From assembly GCA_023430825.1 (NCBI GenBank), contig JAEYYL010000285.1:1-17605 (forward strand): a stretch of 17,605 nucleotides of DNA. The letters are read 5' to 3'. The DNA comes from Verrucomicrobiota bacterium. GTDB lineage: Bacteria; Verrucomicrobiota; Verrucomicrobiia; Opitutales; Opitutaceae. A model generated the notes under the pieces. That model saw only the letters and a program-made list of their open reading frames with translations. It had not been told where the DNA came from and did not search any database. Position 1 is the stretch's first letter, and the number at the start of each line of letters is the position of its first letter. Made by a program: the position numbers and the translations under genes. This document shows, piece after piece, positions 13,968 through 17,605 of this stretch.

Positions 13968-15518
13968 TCAGAAACGAAAATAGATGAACGTCGAAGGCGT
14001 CACCGCGATCCCCTGCAGGATCACCGCCACCAGCAAGCCGCCGACCACGACCGCCTTCACCGTCGAGAACCGCGCCCGTCCCGTCTCGAGATTCCACAGC
14101 CAGCGCACCGCCGGCGGCGCGCAGGCCGTGAGCGCAAACGCCAACGCCAGCATGGACAACTGCGCTGTCCCCCGCCCGAACAACACGTCACGCCATTCCA
14201 GCCCCGTCGAGGCCACCGGCGTCCGCCAGTCCATGTAACCAAAAAATTCATACAAATGCCGGTATTCCGGCAGCGGTCGGTTCGCCTGTATCCACGACAC
14301 CACGCCGCTCGTGCCCGGCGACCACGCGCCGTTCAACCCGAACATCGCGCGAAACACCCGTCCCGCCGTGGCGAAGTCAGGACTGCGAAAACACACCCAC
14401 GCGCTCGCCACCACGAAGAACGTCACCACCCACCCCGCCGCCGGCCACAGCCGCCGCCGCTGGCGCCGCCACAGATGGTTCACCGTCAGCGCCACCCCAT
14501 GGATTGCCCCCCACGCCACAAAGGTCCACGCCGCCCCGTGCCACAACCCGCCCAGCACCATCGTCACCGCCAGGCTCCGCGCCTGCCGCACCGCCCCGCC
14601 ACGGCTTCCCCCGAGCGGAATGTAGAGGTAATCGCGCAGAAACCGCGACAGCGTCATGTGCCACCGCCGCCAGAACTCGATGATGCTCGTCGCCCGGTAA
14701 GGCGCCGCGAAATTCTCCGGCAGCGTGATGCCGAACAGCAGCGCCAGCCCGATCGCCATGTCCGAGTAGGCCGAAAAATCGAAATAGATTTGGAACGTGT
14801 AAGCCAGCACCCCGAGCCACGCATCCACCGCACCCAGCACCCGCTCCACCGCAAAATGACCGAAGATGCGATCCGCCTCCTTCGCGAAGACATCCGCCAG
14901 CAAAAGCTTCTTCGCCAGCCCCAATACGAAGATCGCCCCGCCGCCGACCATCCGCTCCGTCCGCCACCGCCCGAATTCCGACCCGCCGAGCTGCGGAAAA
15001 AATTCCGTGTGATGCACGATCGGTCCCGCGATCAATTGCGGGAAAAAAGTCACGAACAGCGCGTAATCCGACAGGCGCTGCACGCTGAAATACCCGCGCC
15101 ACGCATCGACGAGATACGCGATCTTCTGAAACGTGAAAAACGAAATGCCCAGCGGCAATACGACCGCGTGCCAGCCCAACTCCCAGCCCGTGAGCCCCTC
15201 GATCGTCTCCGCCGCGAACAGCGAATACTTGAACCACGCCAGCAGCCCCAGGTTCAGCACAAGGCCTCCGACCAGCAGCGCCCGCCCGGCCCTCGTGCCC
15301 CGCCGCGCGATCACGCCACCTGCGATGAGATAGTTCGCCGCGATCGATCCCAGCAACACCACCAGATGTCCCGGCCGCGACCAGCCGTAGAAAATCAGCG
15401 ACGCCACCACGAGCACCCACAACGCCCACCGCGTTCCTCCAAATCGCGCCGCGGCATAAAACAAAATCACCACCGGCAACAGAAACGCCCAGACAAAGGT
15501 CGCGGATTGAAAAAGCAT
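13968..15518 (-). CDS. MBOAT-family membrane-bound O-acyltransferase
   Basis: This 516-residue polytopic membrane protein has about ten or more hydrophobic segments. MBOAT landmarks are clear: LPLGISFFTFQKIAYLVDAW (121-140), FFPQLIAGPIVHH (158-170), YFDFSAYSDMAIGLALLFG (245-263), ENFAAPYRATSIIEFWRRWH (268-287), LRDYLYIPLGG (294-304) and GGLWHGAAWTF with the likely catalytic H327. This AlgI-type arrangement transfers acyl groups, usually acetyl, across the membrane to a polysaccharide or peptidoglycan. No polymer biosynthesis genes are in view, so the acceptor is unknown. The ATG at 15518 is chosen because MLFQSATFVWAFLLP is the standard AlgI-like start. An upstream in-frame extension of 12 residues has no support. 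It is divergent from the epimerase gene with a 99-bp gap and is first in the MBOAT-SGNH pair. Confidence 0.93.
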   Translation of the reverse strand: MLFQSATFVWAFLLPVVILFYAAARFGGTRWALWVLVVASLIFYGWSRPGHLVVLLGSIAANYLIAGGVIARRGTRAGRALLVGGLVLNLGLLAWFKYSLFAAETIEGLTGWELGWHAVVLPLGISFFTFQKIAYLVDAWRGYFSVQRLSDYALFVTFFPQLIAGPIVHHTEFFPQLGGSEFGRWRTERMVGGGAIFVLGLAKKLLLADVFAKEADRIFGHFAVERVLGAVDAWLGVLAYTFQIYFDFSAYSDMAIGLALLFGITLPENFAAPYRATSIIEFWRRWHMTLSRFLRDYLYIPLGGSRGGAVRQARSLAVTMVLGGLWHGAAWTFVAWGAIHGVALTVNHLWRRQRRRLWPAAGWVVTFFVVASAWVCFRSPDFATAGRVFRAMFGLNGAWSPGTSGVVSWIQANRPLPEYRHLYEFFGYMDWRTPVASTGLEWRDVLFGRGTAQLSMLALAFALTACAPPAVRWLWNLETGRARFSTVKAVVVGGLLVAVILQGIAVTPSTFIYFRF

Positions 15519-15617
15519 GCCGGTGCCCGCCGAAGCTAGTCGCCGACCCCGCACTTGCTAGGCAAAATCCCTGCCGCAACCTTTCACCCGCCCCAAACGA
15601 CCTCCACTCATCACCTC

Positions 15618-16478
15618 ATGAGCACCCCACGCATCCTCGTCACCGGCGGCAGCGGCAAAGTCGGCCACTGGCTCGTCAAACACCTCCTCGAATCCGGCTA
15701 CGAGGTCGTCAACGTCGACACCCGCCGCCCCGCCGTCGCCCAGTGCCGCACCATCGTCGCCGACCTCACGCAACTCGGGCAGGTCGTGTCCGCCTTCTCT
15801 CCTTTCGGCACCGGCGACCGCCGCCCCTACGTCGGCGTCATCCACATGGCCGCCATTCCGCGCGCCCACGAATCGCCCAACGACGAGATCTTCCGCGTCA
15901 ACACGCTCAGCACCTACAACGTCCTCGAAGCCTGCGCGGTTCTCAACATCCGCAAGGCCGCCATCGCCTCCAGCGAATCCTCCTACGGCCTCTGCTTCGC
16001 GTCCGAATTTTTCGCGCCGAAATATCTCCCCGTCGACGAAGCCCACCCGCAACTTCCCGAGGACGCCTACGGCCTCAGCAAGGTCGTCAACGAACTCACC
16101 GCCGACAGCTTTCACCGCCGCACCGGCATGCAGATCGTCTCGCTCCGGATCGGCAACGTCCTCAGCCCCGAAGACCACGCGCCCGTCCGCGCCACGTATC
16201 CAAATCCTGAACACCGACTGCGCAATCTCTGGTCCTACATCGACGCCCGCGACCTCGCCATCGTCTGCCGCCTCTGCATCGAGAAAGACAACCTCGGCTG
16301 CCAGCCGCTCATCGTCAGCGCCGACGACACGTCATCCGACCGCCCCTCCGCCGCGTTGATCAAGCAGTTCCTCCCGTCCGTCACCGACCTCCGCCGCCCT
16401 TTCACCGCCCGCGAACCGCTCCTCGCCAACGACCGAGCAAAATCCCTCCTCGGCTGGCAGCAGCAATACTTCCTGTAG
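15618..16478 (+). CDS. NAD(P)-dependent epimerase/dehydratase (extended SDR)
   Basis: The 286-residue protein starts MSTPRILVTGGSGKVGHW, with the TGGSGKVG nucleotide-binding glycine motif (residues 9-16) at the end of beta-1. An acidic D34 after beta-2 (VVNVDTRRP) favours NAD over NADP. VIHMAAIPRAHESP (74-87) matches the second SDR motif. S118/S119 in IASSESSYG plus Y151 and K155 (YGLSKVV) form the catalytic set. Length is about 30 residues below typical sugar epimerases, and the C-terminal substrate domain is short. The substrate, probably a nucleotide sugar or similar, cannot be named. The ATG at 15618 is used because it directly precedes the Rossmann strand; the ribosome binding site is unclear. 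It is divergent from MBOAT and convergent with the DNA glycosylase. Confidence 0.88.
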   Translation: MSTPRILVTGGSGKVGHWLVKHLLESGYEVVNVDTRRPAVAQCRTIVADLTQLGQVVSAFSPFGTGDRRPYVGVIHMAAIPRAHESPNDEIFRVNTLSTYNVLEACAVLNIRKAAIASSESSYGLCFASEFFAPKYLPVDEAHPQLPEDAYGLSKVVNELTADSFHRRTGMQIVSLRIGNVLSPEDHAPVRATYPNPEHRLRNLWSYIDARDLAIVCRLCIEKDNLGCQPLIVSADDTSSDRPSAALIKQFLPSVTDLRRPFTAREPLLANDRAKSLLGWQQQYFL

Positions 16479-16485
16479 CAGGAAC

Positions 16486-16503
16486 CCCGGCGTCCCCGCC
16501 GGG
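16486..16503. terminator. GC hairpin between convergent genes, possible terminator
   Basis: CCCGGCG (16486-16492) and CGCCGGG (16497-16503) form a perfect 7-bp stem with loop TCCC. It lies 8 bp after the epimerase stop and 17 bp before the end of the glycosylase gene. There is no T-tract on either side, so intrinsic termination is uncertain; it could equally be a small repeat. Confidence 0.4.
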
Positions 16504-16519
16504 CTTGACCGCCCCCCGT

Positions 16520-17425
16520 TCACCCCCGCGACCGCTTCAGCGCCTCCGCCTCCTCCAGCGTCCGCGGCCAGTCGCTTTTCAACAACCGCGATAGCGAACG
16601 ATCCGCGAGCAGCTTCCCGCCCGTCTGGCAGCGCGGACAATAATTCACCTCGTTCTCCGCATACACGATCCGCTGCACCGCCGTGCCGCACACCGGGCAC
16701 GGTTTCCCGAATTTTCCGTGCACGGCCATCTCGGGCCGAAACGCCGTCACTTTCTCCGGAAACTTCTCCCGCGCCTCACCGCTCAACCGCTCCGTCCACG
16801 CGCGCAACACCTCTCGCGTCGCAGCGTGCAACCGTCCGATCTCCCCCTCCGTGAGCTTCTGGGTGAGCTTCACCGGCGACAGCCGTGCCGCATGCAGGAT
16901 CTCGTCCGAATACGCATTCCCGATTCCGCTGAACACGTGCGGATCGGTCAGCGAGCGCTTCAGCGTGTGATTTTCCTTTGTCAGCGCCGCACCGAATTCC
17001 TCCACCGTGGCCGTCATTACATCGATCCCGCCCGGATCGTGCGCCGCGAGCCCCGCCTCGTCCTCGACCACGTGCAACGCCGCGCGCCGCTTCGTGCCGG
17101 CCTCCGTCAGCGTCAACGTCCCATTCGCGAACAGAAACGTGGCAAGCGCGTTTCGCCCCGCCGGCTTCGCCCCCGTATCCGCCCACTGGAGACGCCCCGC
17201 CACCATCAAATGCAGCACGAGCCAGCGCCCGCCCTCGAAGCCAAACGCGATGCGCTTCCCGATTCGGCGCAACGCCTCCACCCTGCGCCCTTCGAGCGAT
17301 TCGATCGGCGGCCGCGCCGTCCGCAGCACGAATAGGTCGAGCAACCGGATCTTCTCGAGCACGCGTCCCACCACGCGCCGCTCCAGCGACTCGATATAAA
17401 CCGCGATGTCACGCAGCTCCGGCAT
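16520..17425 (-). CDS. Fpg/Nei-family DNA glycosylase
   Basis: The 301-residue base-excision repair enzyme belongs to the MutM/Nei superfamily. MPEL at the start provides the N-terminal Pro2 nucleophile and Glu3; position 5 is Arg instead of the usual Pro. LRRIGKRIAF contains the conserved Lys (K57). The H2TH region is NHTLKRSLTDPHVFSGIGNAYSDEIL (152-177, read in parts). The C-terminal zinc finger is CPVC (C243, C246) and YCPRC (C263, C266). The residue where canonical Fpg has the finger Arg of QRxTFYC is N258, and a tail (TGGKLLADRSLSRLLKSDWP) follows the finger. These differences mark a subgroup distinct from classic MutM, so substrate preference (8-oxoG, FapyG or other) is open. The start at 17425 is fixed by the required Pro2. 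No operon partner is visible. Confidence 0.92.
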   Translation of the reverse strand: MPELRDIAVYIESLERRVVGRVLEKIRLLDLFVLRTARPPIESLEGRRVEALRRIGKRIAFGFEGGRWLVLHLMVAGRLQWADTGAKPAGRNALATFLFANGTLTLTEAGTKRRAALHVVEDEAGLAAHDPGGIDVMTATVEEFGAALTKENHTLKRSLTDPHVFSGIGNAYSDEILHAARLSPVKLTQKLTEGEIGRLHAATREVLRAWTERLSGEAREKFPEKVTAFRPEMAVHGKFGKPCPVCGTAVQRIVYAENEVNYCPRCQTGGKLLADRSLSRLLKSDWPRTLEEAEALKRSRG

Positions 17426-17472
17426 CGCGACGGTGTGCGCTAAAAATTCGCGTAACGCTAACCGATTCCGAA

Positions 17473-17550
17473 GGTAGGAGCCTGCTTGCAGGCGATTGCG
17501 CGCGTCGAACGCCGGTGACGCATCCTCTCGCCTGCAAGCAGGCTCCTACC
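17473..17550. repeat. REPIN-like perfect inverted repeat (23-bp arms)
   Basis: Arms at 17473-17495 and 17528-17550 are perfect reverse complements (23 of 23), separated by 32 nt. Each arm starts GGTAGGAGCCTGC and contains its own hairpin, GCCTGC-TT-GCAGGC. Two REP-type palindromes in opposite orientation fit the REPIN class, which is moved by RAYT (REP-associated tyrosine) transposases acting in trans. It lies about 50 bp upstream of the glycosylase start. No RAYT gene is in the window. Confidence 0.8.
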
Positions 17551-17559
17551 CCTCAACTT

Positions 17560-17579
17560 GGAACCCGGAACCCGGAACC
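17560..17579. repeat. GGAACCC heptamer tandem tract
   Basis: GGAACCC at 17560-17566 and 17567-17573, plus GGAACC at 17574-17579, form nearly three perfect units with a 7-bp period. This is the same period as the CCGTCCT arrays inside the DUF255 gene but a different consensus. It is followed by GC-rich near-repeats (GGCGCCCC twice) that run to the window edge. Confidence 0.65.
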
Positions 17580-17605
17580 GCGGGGGCCCGGCGCCCCGGC
17601 GCCCC

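Noticed and set aside
13851..15539. 562-codon plus-strand open frame opposite the MBOAT gene
   Set aside because: Composition is almost only R, P, H and Q, and the opposite strand encodes a clear MBOAT with family motifs; it is a shadow.

Overview
The window is high-GC bacterial DNA. The gene set, the codon usage and especially the short intergenic repeats fit a verrucomicrobial, Opitutaceae-like chromosome. The repeats are heptamer arrays of the CCGTCCT type, a REPIN-like GTAGGAGCCTGC inverted pair and CACAGAG-type repeats. This lineage is an inference from recalled patterns; no search was run.

Region 1 (1-3,855) is a graveyard of insertion sequences. The left edge holds the first 42 codons of a transposase on the minus strand. 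Next comes an IS1380-like transposase that carries one single-base deletion and is cut off by an IS21-family element starting near 1325. The IS21 element has paired 20-bp terminal repeats and istA and istB overlapping by ATGA. Both genes have a one-base deletion, and the right end of istB is lost near 3566. Nothing here looks able to transpose as written.

Region 2 (3,856-6,651) is a small-gene region. It holds a DUF1328 membrane peptide, tRNA-Leu(CAG), and a compact minus-strand operon. In transcription order the operon encodes a 71-aa unknown protein, a receiver domain lacking its phospho-acceptor aspartate, an intact receiver fused to a Cys4 module, and SlyX. A divergently transcribed XRE-family regulator sits across a 93-bp gap that contains two outward-facing TTGACA hexamers.

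Region 3 (6,967-15,518) is a minus-strand chromosomal block. In transcription order it encodes an MBOAT O-acyltransferase, an SGNH-like partner, a DUF255/YyaL thioredoxin-domain protein with two in-frame heptamer-repeat insertions, and a 1,159-aa hybrid histidine kinase (two TM, three PAS, HisKA, HATPase, two REC, HPt). The first two genes look like a membrane unit that acylates an extracellular polymer. The last two are separated by about 100-bp gaps and are probably independent.

Region 4 (15,618-17,605) holds an NAD-dependent epimerase/dehydratase on the plus strand, convergent with an Fpg/Nei-family DNA glycosylase. A perfect 23-bp REPIN-like inverted repeat and a GGAACCC heptamer tract follow at the right edge.

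The points most worth following are the heptamer arrays that expand a coding sequence without breaking it, the operon pairing a phosphorylation-dead receiver with a Cys4 response regulator, and the nested IS elements in which all three transposition genes carry a single-base deletion.
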